From Rossellomorea aquimaris (lineage in GTDB: Bacteria > Bacillota > Bacilli > Bacillales > Bacillaceae_B), in the NCBI RefSeq assembly GCF_003315075.1, contig NZ_QNRJ01000008.1, positions 62,001 to 126,000 on the forward strand: a DNA stretch of 64,000 bases, written 5' to 3'. The translations under genes and the position numbers were made by a program. Each line of letters opens with the position of its first letter. The stretch's first letter is position 1. The notes under the pieces were generated by a model. That model was not told the DNA's origin and searched no databases. It worked only from the letters and a program-made list of their open reading frames with translations. Of the stretch, positions 27,669 through 37,382 are shown piece by piece.

Positions 27669-27683
27669 AATATATTGAAAATT
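27669..27683 (+). promoter_or_regulatory. Possible CodY box at the oppB promoter
   Basis: AATATATTGAAAATT matches the CodY consensus at 12 of 15 positions and overlaps the -35 box. AT-rich background makes this tentative. Confidence 0.35.
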
Positions 27684-27702
27684 TGTCGATTACCGATATA
27701 AT
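27675..27702 (+). promoter_or_regulatory. Internal promoter for oppBCDF
   Basis: TTGAAA (27675-27680), a 16-base spacer and TATAAT (27697-27702), after the oppA terminator and 41 bases before oppB. Confidence 0.65.
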
Positions 27703-27743
27703 AAAAATGTAGAAAAAAAAAGATAAAAAAGGGGGGCTAAAGA

Positions 27744-28673
27744 ATGGTCAGATATACAATTCAACGTATCGTCTATATGATCATCACTTTGCTTATCATT
27801 GCAACCGCCACTTTCTTTCTGATGAAGCTCCTACCTGGATCTCCACTACAAAACACAGAAAGGCTGTCTCCGGAACAACAACAAATCATCCTGGAGAAAT
27901 ACGGTCTGAATGACCCGCTGCCAGAACAATATGTGAATTATATGGTTGGGTTGGCAAAAGGTGATTTAGGGTTGTCCTTCCAATATGACAATCGTCCAGT
28001 AACACAGATTCTTGGAGATCGTATTGGTCCTTCCGCACTTCTTGGATTCCAAGCTATGGTATTAGGTACATTCTTAGGGTTACTTATTGGAATTATTGCA
28101 GCAATCAAACATAATACATGGTTAGATTATGGATCAACATTCCTTGCTGTACTGGGTATATCGATTCCTTCCTTCGTATTCGCAGGACTTCTGCAGTACT
28201 ATGTTGGGGTTAAGCTTGAATGGCTCCCGGTAGCATTATGGGGAGAATACAAACATACTATTCTTCCAACTTTAGCATTGACGGTGTTTGTAGTGGCAAC
28301 CATTGCCCGTTTCATGCGTACTGAAATGCTGGAAATATTAAACTCCGATTATATTTTACTTGCAAAGGCAAAGGGGATTTCCCAAACATCTACAGTTGTA
28401 AAGCATGCTGTTAGAAATGCTTTAATCCCGATTGTAACGATTCTTGGGCCAATGACTGTTGGTGTAATGACAGGATCTCTTGTTGTTGAACGAATATTCG
28501 CAGTCCCGGGTTTAGGGGAACAATTCGTACTATCGATCAATACAAATGATTACACGGTTATTATGGGGATTACCCTCTTCTTTAGTGCTTTATTTATTGG
28601 TGTAATCTTCTTGGTAGATATTCTTTATGGAATTATCGACCCACGTATTCGCTTAGCTGGAGGGAAGAAATAA
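27744..28673 (+). CDS. oppB: Oligopeptide ABC transporter permease OppB
   Basis: A 309-residue permease with six hydrophobic segments, beginning YTIQRIVYMIITLLII as in DppB/OppB. An EAA-type loop near residue 205 (LAKAKGISQTSTVVKHAVRN) contacts the ATPases. A strong GGGGGG ribosome binding site precedes the ATG. The last base of its stop codon is the first base of the oppC ATG. Confidence 0.95.
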   Translation: MVRYTIQRIVYMIITLLIIATATFFLMKLLPGSPLQNTERLSPEQQQIILEKYGLNDPLPEQYVNYMVGLAKGDLGLSFQYDNRPVTQILGDRIGPSALLGFQAMVLGTFLGLLIGIIAAIKHNTWLDYGSTFLAVLGISIPSFVFAGLLQYYVGVKLEWLPVALWGEYKHTILPTLALTVFVVATIARFMRTEMLEILNSDYILLAKAKGISQTSTVVKHAVRNALIPIVTILGPMTVGVMTGSLVVERIFAVPGLGEQFVLSINTNDYTVIMGITLFFSALFIGVIFLVDILYGIIDPRIRLAGGKK

Positions 28674-29698
28674 TGGAAGCAAACAAAAAGAAACTAGATC
28701 AACTTAGTCCAGAACTCTTCCAACCTCAAAAGGCTAGGGAAGACGAGTCAGAGAAAATTTCGCGTCCGAGCTTGAATTTCTGGCAGGACTCATGGATTCG
28801 TTTACGTAAGAATAAAGGTGCGATTGCCGGGATTATCATCACCGCGATCATTTTCTTCTTTGCTCTTTTTGGGCCGATGATGAACGAATATAAGTTCAGT
28901 GATCAAAATATCCGTCATGCAAAGCTGCCACCGAAAATTGAAGCGCTTTCAGGGATTAGTTGGCTACCATTTGACGGAAAAGATGCAGATGGTTTCGATG
29001 TATATGAATCGAGACAAATAAAAGAATCCTATTGGTTTGGTACGGATGACTTAGGCCGTGACCTGTGGACCCGTACTTGGAATGGTACGCGTGTATCTCT
29101 TTACATTGGTATATTAGCAGCCATTATCGATTTCATAATCGGTATCTCTTATGGTGGGATTTCTGCTTATTACGGCGGTAAAGTCGACGATATCATGCAG
29201 CGTATCATCGAAATCCTTGTAGGGATTCCAAACTTAATTGTTGTTATCCTCTTTATCCTGATATTCGAGCCGGGTATATTCTCCATCACCATGGCCATGG
29301 TTATAACCGGTTGGACGGGCATGGCCCGTATCGTCCGTGGGCAGGTACTTCAATTAAAGAACCAGGAATTTGTTCTTGCTTCCCGTACTTTAGGAGCAAC
29401 CAGCAACCGTTTAATCTTTAAACACTTGCTTCCAAACGTAATGGGACCTGTTATTATCACTACAATGTTCACAGTTCCTGCTGCGATTTACACAGAAGCA
29501 TTCTTAAGCTTTATCGGATTGGGGATCGCTCCTCCAAGAGCATCTCTGGGATCATTGGTTAATGAAGGATACAGATCAATCCAGTCATTTCCGCATATGA
29601 TGCTAGTACCTTCCGCTGTTATTTCATTAGTCATTTTAAGCTTTAACTTAATGGCCGATGGTCTGCGTGATGCACTAGATCCGAAAATGCGTAAGTAA
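28673..29698 (+). CDS. oppC: Oligopeptide ABC transporter permease OppC
   Basis: The 341-residue permease has a cytoplasmic N-terminal region of about 45 residues and six transmembrane segments. The EAA-loop LASRTLGATSNRLIFKHLLPN is near 240. The large extracytoplasmic loop after helix 1 contains GTDDLGRDLWTR, characteristic of OppC. It overlaps oppB by one base, indicating coupling. Confidence 0.95.
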   Translation: MEANKKKLDQLSPELFQPQKAREDESEKISRPSLNFWQDSWIRLRKNKGAIAGIIITAIIFFFALFGPMMNEYKFSDQNIRHAKLPPKIEALSGISWLPFDGKDADGFDVYESRQIKESYWFGTDDLGRDLWTRTWNGTRVSLYIGILAAIIDFIIGISYGGISAYYGGKVDDIMQRIIEILVGIPNLIVVILFILIFEPGIFSITMAMVITGWTGMARIVRGQVLQLKNQEFVLASRTLGATSNRLIFKHLLPNVMGPVIITTMFTVPAAIYTEAFLSFIGLGIAPPRASLGSLVNEGYRSIQSFPHMMLVPSAVISLVILSFNLMADGLRDALDPKMRK

Positions 29699-29716
29699 TG
29701 GAAGGGAGATAATATT

Positions 29717-30787
29717 ATGTCGAAAATTTTAGAAGTGAAAGATCTACACGTCTCCTTCAATACGCATGGAGGAGAAGTTCAGGCTGTCCGAGGTGTAGAT
29801 TTCCATTTAGATAAAGGTGAAACACTGGCAATCGTTGGTGAATCCGGTTCAGGTAAATCGGTTACTACGAAAGCGATCATGAGATTGATCCCTAACCCTC
29901 CAGGCTTCATCAAGGGTGGAGAAATGTTATTTGAGGGTAAAGATTTAGCGAAATTGCCGGAAAAGGATATGCAGAAAATCCGTGGGAAAGATATTTCTAT
30001 GATTTTCCAAGATCCGATGACGTCCCTGAACCCTACAATGACTATAGGTAAACAGATCATGGAACCACTGGTGAAGCACCAGAATATGAGTAAAAATGAT
30101 GCGAAAAAACGTGCCATTGAGTTACTTAAACTTGTTGGCCTGCCTAGCCCTGAAACACGCTTTAAGCAATATCCTCACCAATTCTCAGGTGGTCAGCGTC
30201 AGCGTGTCGTCATTGCAATCGCCCTTGCATGCAATCCGAAGATTCTGATTGCCGATGAGCCGACGACGGCATTGGATGTTACCATCCAGGCTCAGATCCT
30301 TGAATTGATGAAAGATTTACAAACAAAGATAGAAACTTCCATCATTTTCATCACTCACGATCTTGGAGTTGTTGCGAACGTAGCTGATCGTGTAGCCGTA
30401 ATGTATGGAGGACAAATTGTTGAAACAGGCACAGTGGATGAAATTTTCTACGATCCACGCCACCCATATACGTGGGGATTGATCGGCTCCATGCCGACAA
30501 CTGAAACAGAAGGTGAGCAGGAGCTCGTTGCCATTCCTGGGACTCCTCCGGATTTATTAAATCCACCTAAAGGGGATGCATTCGCTCTTCGCAGTGAGTA
30601 TGCATTGAAAGTAGATTTTGAACAAGAGCCGCCATATTATCAGGTTTCAGATACTCATTATGTGAAGTCCTGGTTATTGCATCCAAGTGCTCCAAAAGTA
30701 GAGCCGCCTGAAATCGTGAAATTAAGACATAGACAAATGCCCTCTAATTATAAAGAGCCGGTACTTGTTGAGGGGGTTCGTTCATAA
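29717..30787 (+). CDS. oppD: Oligopeptide ABC transporter ATPase OppD
   Basis: A 356-residue ATPase with Walker A GESGSGKS, signature FSGGQRQRV and Walker B ILIADEPTTALD. The C-terminal oligopeptide/dipeptide domain (about 235-345) lacks the Cys cluster seen in some OppD proteins. It overlaps oppF by one base and powers transport as the OppD-OppF heterodimer. Confidence 0.95.
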   Translation: MSKILEVKDLHVSFNTHGGEVQAVRGVDFHLDKGETLAIVGESGSGKSVTTKAIMRLIPNPPGFIKGGEMLFEGKDLAKLPEKDMQKIRGKDISMIFQDPMTSLNPTMTIGKQIMEPLVKHQNMSKNDAKKRAIELLKLVGLPSPETRFKQYPHQFSGGQRQRVVIAIALACNPKILIADEPTTALDVTIQAQILELMKDLQTKIETSIIFITHDLGVVANVADRVAVMYGGQIVETGTVDEIFYDPRHPYTWGLIGSMPTTETEGEQELVAIPGTPPDLLNPPKGDAFALRSEYALKVDFEQEPPYYQVSDTHYVKSWLLHPSAPKVEPPEIVKLRHRQMPSNYKEPVLVEGVRS

Positions 30788-31722
30788 TGGCAGAGAAATT
30801 ATTAGAAATTAAGAATTTAAAACAGTACTTTAACCCGGGAAAACCGAATATGGTGAAAGCTGTTGATGATATCAGTTTTGATATTTATAAAGGGGAAACC
30901 CTTGGCCTGGTTGGTGAATCAGGTTGCGGTAAATCAACGACTGGTCGTACGATCATTCGTTTGTATGATGCCACAGACGGCCAGGTTCTCTTTAATGGTG
31001 AGGACGTTCATGGTAAGAAATCACGTTCACAATTAAAGAAGTTCAACCGTAAGATGCAAATGATCTTCCAGGATCCATACGCAAGTTTGAATCCCCGTAT
31101 GAAGGTTGCTGATATCATTGCTGAAGGGATCGACATTCATGGACTGGCTTCTTCCAAAGAAGAACGCATTAAAAGAGTTCATGATCTGCTTGAGACGGTT
31201 GGTTTGAATAAAGAGCATGCCGGTCGTTATCCACATGAATTCTCCGGCGGTCAGCGTCAGCGTATCGGGATTGCCCGTGCCCTGGCAGTAGATCCGGACT
31301 TCATCATTGCCGATGAGCCAATTTCGGCTCTTGACGTTTCGATTCAGGCACAGGTAGTTAATCTTATGCAAGAGCTTCAGAAAGAGAAAGGGTTAACGTA
31401 CTTATTTATCGCCCATGATCTTTCCATGGTAAAATACATCAGTGATCGCATCGGGGTTATGTATTTTGGTAAGTTAGTCGAGTTGGCACCAAGTGAGGCC
31501 CTTTACAAGAACCCGCTACATCCTTATACGCAATCTCTATTATCAGCGATTCCGTTACCGGATCCAGAGTATGAGCGCACACGCAGAAGAAAAGAATATA
31601 ATCCTTCTGTTCACAATTATACAGAGGATGATAATCTTGAAATGCGAGAAGTGGCGCCTGGCCATTTCGTGTATTGCTCAGAGAAAGAGTTTGCGCAGTA
31701 TAAAGCTCAGTACAAAAGCTGA
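30787..31722 (+). CDS. oppF: Oligopeptide ABC transporter ATPase OppF
   Basis: A 311-residue ATPase with Walker [10 protein letters not shown], signature [15 protein letters not shown] and Walker [13 protein letters not shown]. The C-terminal domain ends with a short tail. It is the last gene of the opp operon; the terminator at 31732 follows. Confidence 0.95.
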   Translation: MAEKLLEIKNLKQYFNPGKPNMVKAVDDISFDIYKGETLGLVGESGCGKSTTGRTIIRLYDATDGQVLFNGEDVHGKKSRSQLKKFNRKMQMIFQDPYASLNPRMKVADIIAEGIDIHGLASSKEERIKRVHDLLETVGLNKEHAGRYPHEFSGGQRQRIGIARALAVDPDFIIADEPISALDVSIQAQVVNLMQELQKEKGLTYLFIAHDLSMVKYISDRIGVMYFGKLVELAPSEALYKNPLHPYTQSLLSAIPLPDPEYERTRRRKEYNPSVHNYTEDDNLEMREVAPGHFVYCSEKEFAQYKAQYKS

Positions 31723-31731
31723 ACATTTTAC

Positions 31732-31763
31732 AAAAGCTCCCTTTAATGAGGGGAGCTTTTTTT
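31732..31763 (+). terminator. opp operon terminator
   Basis: AAAGCTCCCT pairs with AGGGGAGCTTT, followed by a T-run. Confidence 0.9.
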
Positions 31764-31950
31764 ATTGAAGGGCAGTTTTATTCTTTTTTAACATGAAAAT
31801 CATACTATATAATGAAGATATTTAATTTCCTTGGAAATTTCGACAGTTTAGGAGTAATACCCCTTTTCTTTCAAGTTATTTCCTTGTTAGAATAGTATAA
31901 GGTGTTACATATTTTACTAGATAGCTTATTTAATAGAGGAGAGGTTTATT

Positions 31951-33144
31951 TTGAAATGGAGTAAGGTAGCGACATCCTTATGTTTAGTCACAATGTGCGC
32001 ATTGCCGTTCCAAACAGCGAGTGCTGAAGGAGAAGGGACGGCTGCCCACGAGAAGAGAAGTCTTTCTTTAAGTAAGAAAGAAATCGCAAGTCCCGCCCCA
32101 AGATTTGCATATGATTCCGGCTTTAAATTTGAATACCCTGATGCGGTTAGAGGGGTTTATGTTACCGGTCATTCTGCAGGTGGAGCGAGATTTGAAAGCT
32201 TAACGAAACTAATGGATGATACGGACTTAAATGCCATGGTTATTGATATTAAAGATGATCACGGATATGTTACATACGAACCCGATGAATCTTCTCCATA
32301 CGCTAAAGTAGGTAAGCCTTATATCAAAGATCCTAAAGCGATATTAAAGACACTCGAAGAAAAACAGATTTATCCGATCGCAAGGGTTGTGGTATTCAAA
32401 GATACGGTATTGGCGAATGAGAAACCCGAGCTTTCCTTTAAAGATGGAGGTCAGGTATGGAAAAATGGCAGAGGGGAATCCTTTGTGAACCCATTCCTGA
32501 AAGAAGTGTGGGATTATAATGTGGGCATTGCCATTGAAGCCGCCAAAATGGGATTCCAGGAAATCCAGTTTGATTATGTCCGTTTCCCTGAAGGCTTTGA
32601 AAAACGGGACGATGAACTACTATATAACGGTGGAGAATATGCGGAGCAAGACACAGATAATGTACAAAAGCGTGTGCAGGCAGTAACAGACTTTGTAGAG
32701 TACGCCCATGAAAAACTTGAGCCGTATGGAGTTAAGGTTTCTGTGGACATTTTCGGGTATACGGCAACGCTTCCAGAGGCACCCGGGATAGGGCAGAACT
32801 TCTCTAAGATATCTGAAAACGTCGATGTGATTTCATCCATGATTTATCCAAGTCACTGGACTCCGTACTTTGGAATCGCAAAGCCTGATTTACAACCTTA
32901 TGAATTGGTTTCTGAATATGCCAAGCTTGAAAATTCCAAGTTGGCAGAATTAGATAACCCGCCTATTTCAAGACCATGGCTGCAGGATTTCACTGCCTCC
33001 TGGTTAGGAAGTGGAAACTATAAGGCCTACGGAAAAGCAGAAGTTGAAGCACAGATTAAAGCATTGAATGATCAAGGTATTAAAGAATTCCTTTTATGGG
33101 ATGCCGGTAATACGTATACAGAAGGTGTAGACTATACACCTTGA
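31951..33144 (+). CDS. Secreted putative glycoside hydrolase (DUF4015)
   Basis: The start is TTG with GAGGAGAGG upstream. Residues 1-25 are a signal peptide ending in ASA. From about residue 65 the protein matches the DUF4015 TIM-barrel glycoside-hydrolase-like family. Seen motifs are VRGVYVTGHSAG, VIDIKDDHG, IQFDYVRFPEGF and VSVDIFGYTA; acidic residues in the strand ends are candidate catalytic groups. The substrate is not known and may be a cell-wall or capsular polysaccharide. It is not part of the opp operon. Confidence 0.85.
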   Translation: MKWSKVATSLCLVTMCALPFQTASAEGEGTAAHEKRSLSLSKKEIASPAPRFAYDSGFKFEYPDAVRGVYVTGHSAGGARFESLTKLMDDTDLNAMVIDIKDDHGYVTYEPDESSPYAKVGKPYIKDPKAILKTLEEKQIYPIARVVVFKDTVLANEKPELSFKDGGQVWKNGRGESFVNPFLKEVWDYNVGIAIEAAKMGFQEIQFDYVRFPEGFEKRDDELLYNGGEYAEQDTDNVQKRVQAVTDFVEYAHEKLEPYGVKVSVDIFGYTATLPEAPGIGQNFSKISENVDVISSMIYPSHWTPYFGIAKPDLQPYELVSEYAKLENSKLAELDNPPISRPWLQDFTASWLGSGNYKAYGKAEVEAQIKALNDQGIKEFLLWDAGNTYTEGVDYTP

Positions 33145-33149
33145 TTGAA

Positions 33150-33185
33150 AAGACCGGCCTGGGAAGTTCCAGGCCGGTCTTTCTT
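33150..33185 (+). terminator. Terminator of the DUF4015 gene
   Basis: A perfect stem AAGACCGGCCTGG / CCAGGCCGGTCTT with a 6-base loop. Confidence 0.92.
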
Positions 33186-33415
33186 AATGGGGCTTTTCGA
33201 TTTGAAAAAATACTCAAACATTGTTATCATTAAAGTATTGGTAAGATTAACCGCTTTCAACCACATTACCCTCTTCATAGGTGTTTCAAGCCTGTGATTC
33301 CGTATTTTCATCCCACGGATGAGACTAACATCTAACATAAACATTTTTTTTCTGAGAAAAATAATTGTATCCCGTTAGTCAATGTCACCCAAAATTCTTT
33401 TAAAGGAGTAGATCC

Positions 33416-33988
33416 ATGCATTGGTATGAAAAGTTAAATCAGTATTTCCCGGTAGAGGAAATGAAATCAAAAGAACATCTTGAGTCATTACTCAAAGAAA
33501 GAAGCGACATCTATCATAAAGATGAGGGGCAATACCACGTACTTATGTATGCCGAACTTGATGATTTTATCTTTATCGATTATCTTTTTGTCTCAAAGGA
33601 TGCCCGCGGGCAAGGATTGGGTCATAAGCTGCTCGAGAAGTTAAAAGAAAAGAACAAAGCGATTATTTTAGAAGTAGAGCCGGTGGATTATGATGACACT
33701 GACACGGAAAAGCGTTTAAAGTTCTACAAGCGTGAAGGATTCGAACATGCTGTCAGTATCGGTTATGCACGTAGATCCCTCGCTACAAATGAAATCAATG
33801 AAATGGAAATCCTTTATTGGGCTCCAAACAACGAATCAGAAGATCTGATATTCAATTCTATGAAGAAAACATATGAATTAATCCACACCTATAATGATAA
33901 GAAGTTTTATGGTGCGTCTTACCAGCCGGTTGAAGAGGTCTTGAAAAAGGACAAAGACCGTGATGGAGATGTACTGAAAAATCTCTAA
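33416..33988 (+). CDS. yjbC: YjbC, GNAT-family N-acetyltransferase
   Basis: The 190-residue protein has a GNAT acetyl-CoA loop with VSKDARGQGLGHKLL near residue 62 and a VEPVDYDDTDTEKRLKFYKREGF strand-helix. In B. subtilis yjbC is the gene before spx and is partly co-transcribed with it under stress sigma factors. Here a terminator and a 300-base gap separate the two. AAAGGAG precedes the ATG. Confidence 0.85.
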   Translation: MHWYEKLNQYFPVEEMKSKEHLESLLKERSDIYHKDEGQYHVLMYAELDDFIFIDYLFVSKDARGQGLGHKLLEKLKEKNKAIILEVEPVDYDDTDTEKRLKFYKREGFEHAVSIGYARRSLATNEINEMEILYWAPNNESEDLIFNSMKKTYELIHTYNDKKFYGASYQPVEEVLKKDKDRDGDVLKNL

Positions 33989-33996
33989 ACCAAAAG

Positions 33997-34026
33997 AACC
34001 TTATTGTCCATTCGCAATAAGGTTTT
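33997..34026 (+). terminator. yjbC terminator
   Basis: AACCTTATTG pairs with CAATAAGGTT around an 8-base loop. It lies between yjbC and spx. Confidence 0.75.
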
Positions 34027-34150
34027 CTAAATGAAAATGTTCTATAACATGTTTAGGCTCTTTTTGAACCGGGTAAAGCCATAGTAGAAAGAGATCATAT
34101 AGCGTATGTTAAACCTATGTATAGGAAATTTGACAAATTGGTTAAAACTA

Positions 34151-34179
34151 TGTTCAAGGGACAGTAATTCATGTATAAT
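34151..34179 (+). promoter_or_regulatory. Candidate spx promoter
   Basis: TATAAT at 34174-34179 with a weak TGTTCA -35 17 bases upstream. The implied leader to the spx start is about 100 bases. Confidence 0.4.
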
Positions 34180-34284
34180 ACATAATAGAGATTTCTTATT
34201 TAAACTTATTTTAATTAACAGACGATGTTTAAAATGAAATACTCTATATAATAAAAAAATTCCTTAAGGGAGTGTGAATGATTC

Positions 34285-34680
34285 GTGGTTACATTATTCA
34301 CTTCACCTAGTTGTACATCTTGTCGTAAGGCAAAAGCTTGGTTAGAAGAGCATGAGATTCCATATACAGAGCGTAACGTATTCTCTGAGCCATTAAGCAT
34401 TGATGAAATTAAGGAAATCCTGCGTATGACTGAGGACGGAACGGATGAAATCATTTCAACCCGTTCTAAAACATTCCAAAAGCTTAATGTAGATTTAGAA
34501 ACTTTACCACTTCAAGAACTGTTCGAGCTTATCCAGAAAAATCCAGGTCTTTTAAGACGTCCAATCATCTTGGATGAGAAGCGTCTTCAGGTAGGATACA
34601 ATGAAGATGAAATCAGACGATTCCTACCGAGAAAGGTTCGTACGTTCCAACTTCTAGAAGCTCAAAGAATGGTAAACTAG
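34285..34680 (+). CDS. spx: Spx, thiol/disulfide-stress transcriptional regulator
   Basis: A 131-residue ArsC-like protein with the redox switch Cys10-Thr-Ser-Cys13 and the conserved segments [31 protein letters not shown] and RKVRTFQ. It binds the alpha subunit of RNA polymerase and remodels transcription under disulfide stress. It is degraded by ClpXP with SpxH, whose gene is at 41069. It starts at GTG; a GGGAG site lies about 10 bases upstream. It is nearly identical to the B. subtilis protein. Confidence 0.97.
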   Translation: MVTLFTSPSCTSCRKAKAWLEEHEIPYTERNVFSEPLSIDEIKEILRMTEDGTDEIISTRSKTFQKLNVDLETLPLQELFELIQKNPGLLRRPIILDEKRLQVGYNEDEIRRFLPRKVRTFQLLEAQRMVN

Positions 34681-34730
34681 AGTATTCTTACATTCTCATC
34701 ATATTATTAATGTTTGAGAATATATAAGGA

Positions 34731-34787
34731 AAAAGGGGCTGACCCTTTAAGGAACGTTGCGTATCCTTTCGGGTCAACCCCTTTTAT
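34731..34787 (+). terminator. spx terminator
   Basis: AAAAGGGGCTGACCC pairs with GGGTCAACCCCTTTT around a 25-base loop. Confidence 0.8.
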
Positions 34788-35000
34788 ATTAGTATAAGTA
34801 TTAACACTTGAATTTTCTGCAAATATTCGCTAAAATGTCAAAAACACGTTAAATAGTGGGATTTGTGAAGAAAAAAATGGGTGTTATTTTTATTCCATTT
34901 TCAGTGTTTATATCATAAAATAGGAGTACAAGGTACAAACTAACCTAAATGTATCTTCTATCTTCACCAGCAATCGAGCAAAATTGCTCAGAGGGTGTAG

Positions 35001-35029
35001 TCCCTTCACCAACATCATGCAAGAAGGGA
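35001..35029 (+). promoter_or_regulatory. Possible RBS-masking hairpin before mecA
   Basis: TCCCTTC at 35001-35007 is complementary to GAAGGGA at 35023-35029, which includes the mecA ribosome binding site. An alternative AGGG/CCCT pairing with 34992-34996 would free it. This is a sequence observation only. Confidence 0.35.
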
Positions 35030-35039
35030 GAGGTGTTAA

Positions 35040-35711
35040 TTGGAAATCGAACGCATTAATGAAAATACGGTCAAGTTCTATATATCTTACGGAGATATAG
35101 AAGATCGCGGCTTTGACCGCGAGGAGATCTGGTATAATCGTGAAAGAAGTGAAGAACTCTTCTGGGAAATGATGGATGAAGTTCATCAAGAAGAAGATTT
35201 CGGAATTGAAGGACCGCTATGGATTCAAGTTCAAGCGTTAGATAAAGGGCTTGAAGTACTGGTTACAAGAGCTCAGGTTTCAAAGGATGGTCAGAGATTT
35301 GAGTTGCCTATTCCAGAGGATAAACTTAAAGAACTTCCTGTAGATGAGCGGATAGAGGAGCTTCTGGATCAGCATTTCCAAATCAAGCAGGATCAAGATG
35401 GGGAAGCAGAAGTGGCACTGGATTTCACTTTGAAGTTCAATGATTTCGAAGATGCGATTTCTTTATCACATCGGATGAAAGACATGTCTTTAGATCATTT
35501 GGAGACAAAGCTGCTTGCATTCGAAAATAAATATTATATTTACGTTAAATTTTCAGAAGAGCACTTCTCGGAAGAAGATATCGAGAATATGTTAAGTATA
35601 CTACTTGAATATGCGGATGAGTCACGAATGACCGTTCATCGCCTGGAAGAGTACGGAAAAGTAGTCATTAATGAACATGTGTTTGGGACATTAAGTGAAC
35701 ATTTTTCTTAA
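35040..35711 (+). CDS. mecA: Adaptor protein MecA
   Basis: A 223-residue adaptor starting at TTG after GGGAGAGGTG. The N-terminal half begins MEIERINENTVKFYISYGDIE and binds ComK and ComS. The C-terminal half (about 120-220) is the ClpC-binding domain. It targets ComK to ClpCP, so blocks competence during growth. It is adjacent to spx, as in B. subtilis. Confidence 0.95.
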   Translation: MEIERINENTVKFYISYGDIEDRGFDREEIWYNRERSEELFWEMMDEVHQEEDFGIEGPLWIQVQALDKGLEVLVTRAQVSKDGQRFELPIPEDKLKELPVDERIEELLDQHFQIKQDQDGEAEVALDFTLKFNDFEDAISLSHRMKDMSLDHLETKLLAFENKYYIYVKFSEEHFSEEDIENMLSILLEYADESRMTVHRLEEYGKVVINEHVFGTLSEHFS

Positions 35712-35716
35712 GGATC

Positions 35717-35750
35717 ATACCGGTTTCATTTAGAAATCGGTATTTTTTTT
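35717..35750 (+). terminator. mecA terminator
   Basis: ATACCGGTTTC pairs with GAAATCGGTAT, then eight Ts. Confidence 0.88.
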
Positions 35751-35787
35751 ATTTAGCATCATTAAGCCAGTGGAAGGTGTTAGAGGT

Positions 35788-37293
35788 ATGAAAAATACAG
35801 TGAGGGTCCTCTTATTTATTGCTGTTCTCGTGTTAAGTTATATTTTTTATTTTGATCAGTACCTTTCAGGTATGGTCAAATATATTAGTCTGGTTTTTAC
35901 TTTCTCTGTCATTGTGATAGGTTTTCTTATCTTCTTTGAGAATCGTCACCCCACTCAAACATTAACGTGGTTAGTTGTTTTAGGTGCTTTCCCATTCCTT
36001 GGTTTTATCTTCTATTTATTGTTTGGCCGAAACTATCGGAAAGAGAAAATGTATAAGAAGAAGTACATATTGGACAAGGAAACCTACAATAAATTTGAGC
36101 CAGGTCCCAAGGAAATGAATGCTGAAATGTTTGGCTTGTTTCAGGAAAAGCACTTCCAGCTTGCTCAGCGGATAGGAAACAGTGCCATTTCTTTTTCCAG
36201 TGAAACGAAGCTTTTAACCAATGGTAACGAGACATTTGGAGAAATCCTCAGATGGTTGAAAACGGCCAAGCATCACATTCATATGGAATATTATATTGTC
36301 CGTCATGATGATATTGGAAATCAGATTAAAGATATCCTTATTGAACGAGCCAATAATGGGGTGAAAATCCGCTTTCTTTATGACGCCGTTGGGGCATGGC
36401 AATTGTCAAAGGATTATATAACTGAATTAAAAGATGCAGGGATTGAAGTGATTCCCTTTGGTCCCGTCAAAATTCCTGTTCTCAATAATAAGTTTAACTT
36501 TCGAAATCATCGCAAGATCATCGTCATTGATGGAAGTATTGGATTTGTCGGGGGACTTAATATTGGAGATGAGTACTTAGGTAAAAATCCTCATTTTGGT
36601 TTCTGGAGGGATACCCACCTATTTGTAAGAGGTGAAGCGGTGCGCACGCTGCAGCTCATCTTTCTTCAAGATTGGTATTATATGACGAATGACGATTTCC
36701 TTACTCCAGGGTATTTAAGCCCTGATCCATTGGAAAATGCAAACGATGGTGGGGTTCAAATGATTGCAGGTGGACCTGATAATGAGTTGAGCGTTTTGAA
36801 GAATATCTTTTTCTCGATGATCACTTCTGCAAGAAAAAGCGTATGGGTTGCATCGCCATATTTCATACCGGATGAAGATATTTTCTCAGCACTTAAAATT
36901 GCTGCTTTGAGTGGTGTGGATGTAAGGCTATTGGTTCCTCATAAGCCTGATAAACGAATTGTATTTCACGCTTCACGATCTTATTTCCCCGATCTTCTCG
37001 AAGCAGGTGCCCGAATCTTTGAATATCAAAAGGGCTTTATGCATAGTAAGATTGTCATTGTCGATGAAGAAATGGCATCGATCGGGACATCAAATATGGA
37101 TATGAGAAGTTTTCATTTAAACTTTGAAGTCAATGCATTTCTATATAAAACAGAAAGTACCGACTCTCTTGTGAAAGAATATTTACATGACTTAGAAGAG
37201 GCAGAAGAACTGCAGCTGGAAGAGTTTCAAAAGAGACATCTTGGCTATCGATTATTGGAATCCACTTCACGCTTAATGTCACCTCTATTATAA
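35788..37293 (+). CDS. cls: Cardiolipin synthase
   Basis: A 501-residue membrane phospholipase D-type enzyme. Two N-terminal transmembrane helices and a PLDc_N segment precede two HKD motifs: His241-x-Lys243-x4-Asp248 and His419-x-Lys421-x4-Asp426. It joins two phosphatidylglycerol molecules to make cardiolipin. The start is ATG 35788 after GGAAGGTG; the GTG at 35770 overlaps that site. In B. subtilis the major enzyme (ClsA/YwnE) lies elsewhere, so its place between mecA and coiA is different. Confidence 0.93.
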   Translation: MKNTVRVLLFIAVLVLSYIFYFDQYLSGMVKYISLVFTFSVIVIGFLIFFENRHPTQTLTWLVVLGAFPFLGFIFYLLFGRNYRKEKMYKKKYILDKETYNKFEPGPKEMNAEMFGLFQEKHFQLAQRIGNSAISFSSETKLLTNGNETFGEILRWLKTAKHHIHMEYYIVRHDDIGNQIKDILIERANNGVKIRFLYDAVGAWQLSKDYITELKDAGIEVIPFGPVKIPVLNNKFNFRNHRKIIVIDGSIGFVGGLNIGDEYLGKNPHFGFWRDTHLFVRGEAVRTLQLIFLQDWYYMTNDDFLTPGYLSPDPLENANDGGVQMIAGGPDNELSVLKNIFFSMITSARKSVWVASPYFIPDEDIFSALKIAALSGVDVRLLVPHKPDKRIVFHASRSYFPDLLEAGARIFEYQKGFMHSKIVIVDEEMASIGTSNMDMRSFHLNFEVNAFLYKTESTDSLVKEYLHDLEEAEELQLEEFQKRHLGYRLLESTSRLMSPLL

Positions 37294-37300
37294 GATGAAG

Positions 37301-37334
37301 CCTTCAAGTGATTTTTTGCTTGAAGGTTTTTTTT
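37301..37334 (+). terminator. cls terminator
   Basis: CCTTCAAG and CTTGAAGG around a 10-base loop, then eight Ts. Confidence 0.88.
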
Positions 37335-37382
37335 GAAGGATTTTCACGATTTTTGGCGAATGATTATTGAAGGAGGTGTTCT

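Noticed and set aside
33132-33344. 70-residue minus-strand open frame after the DUF4015 gene
   Set aside because: Runs through the terminator at 33150 and lacks a ribosome binding site.
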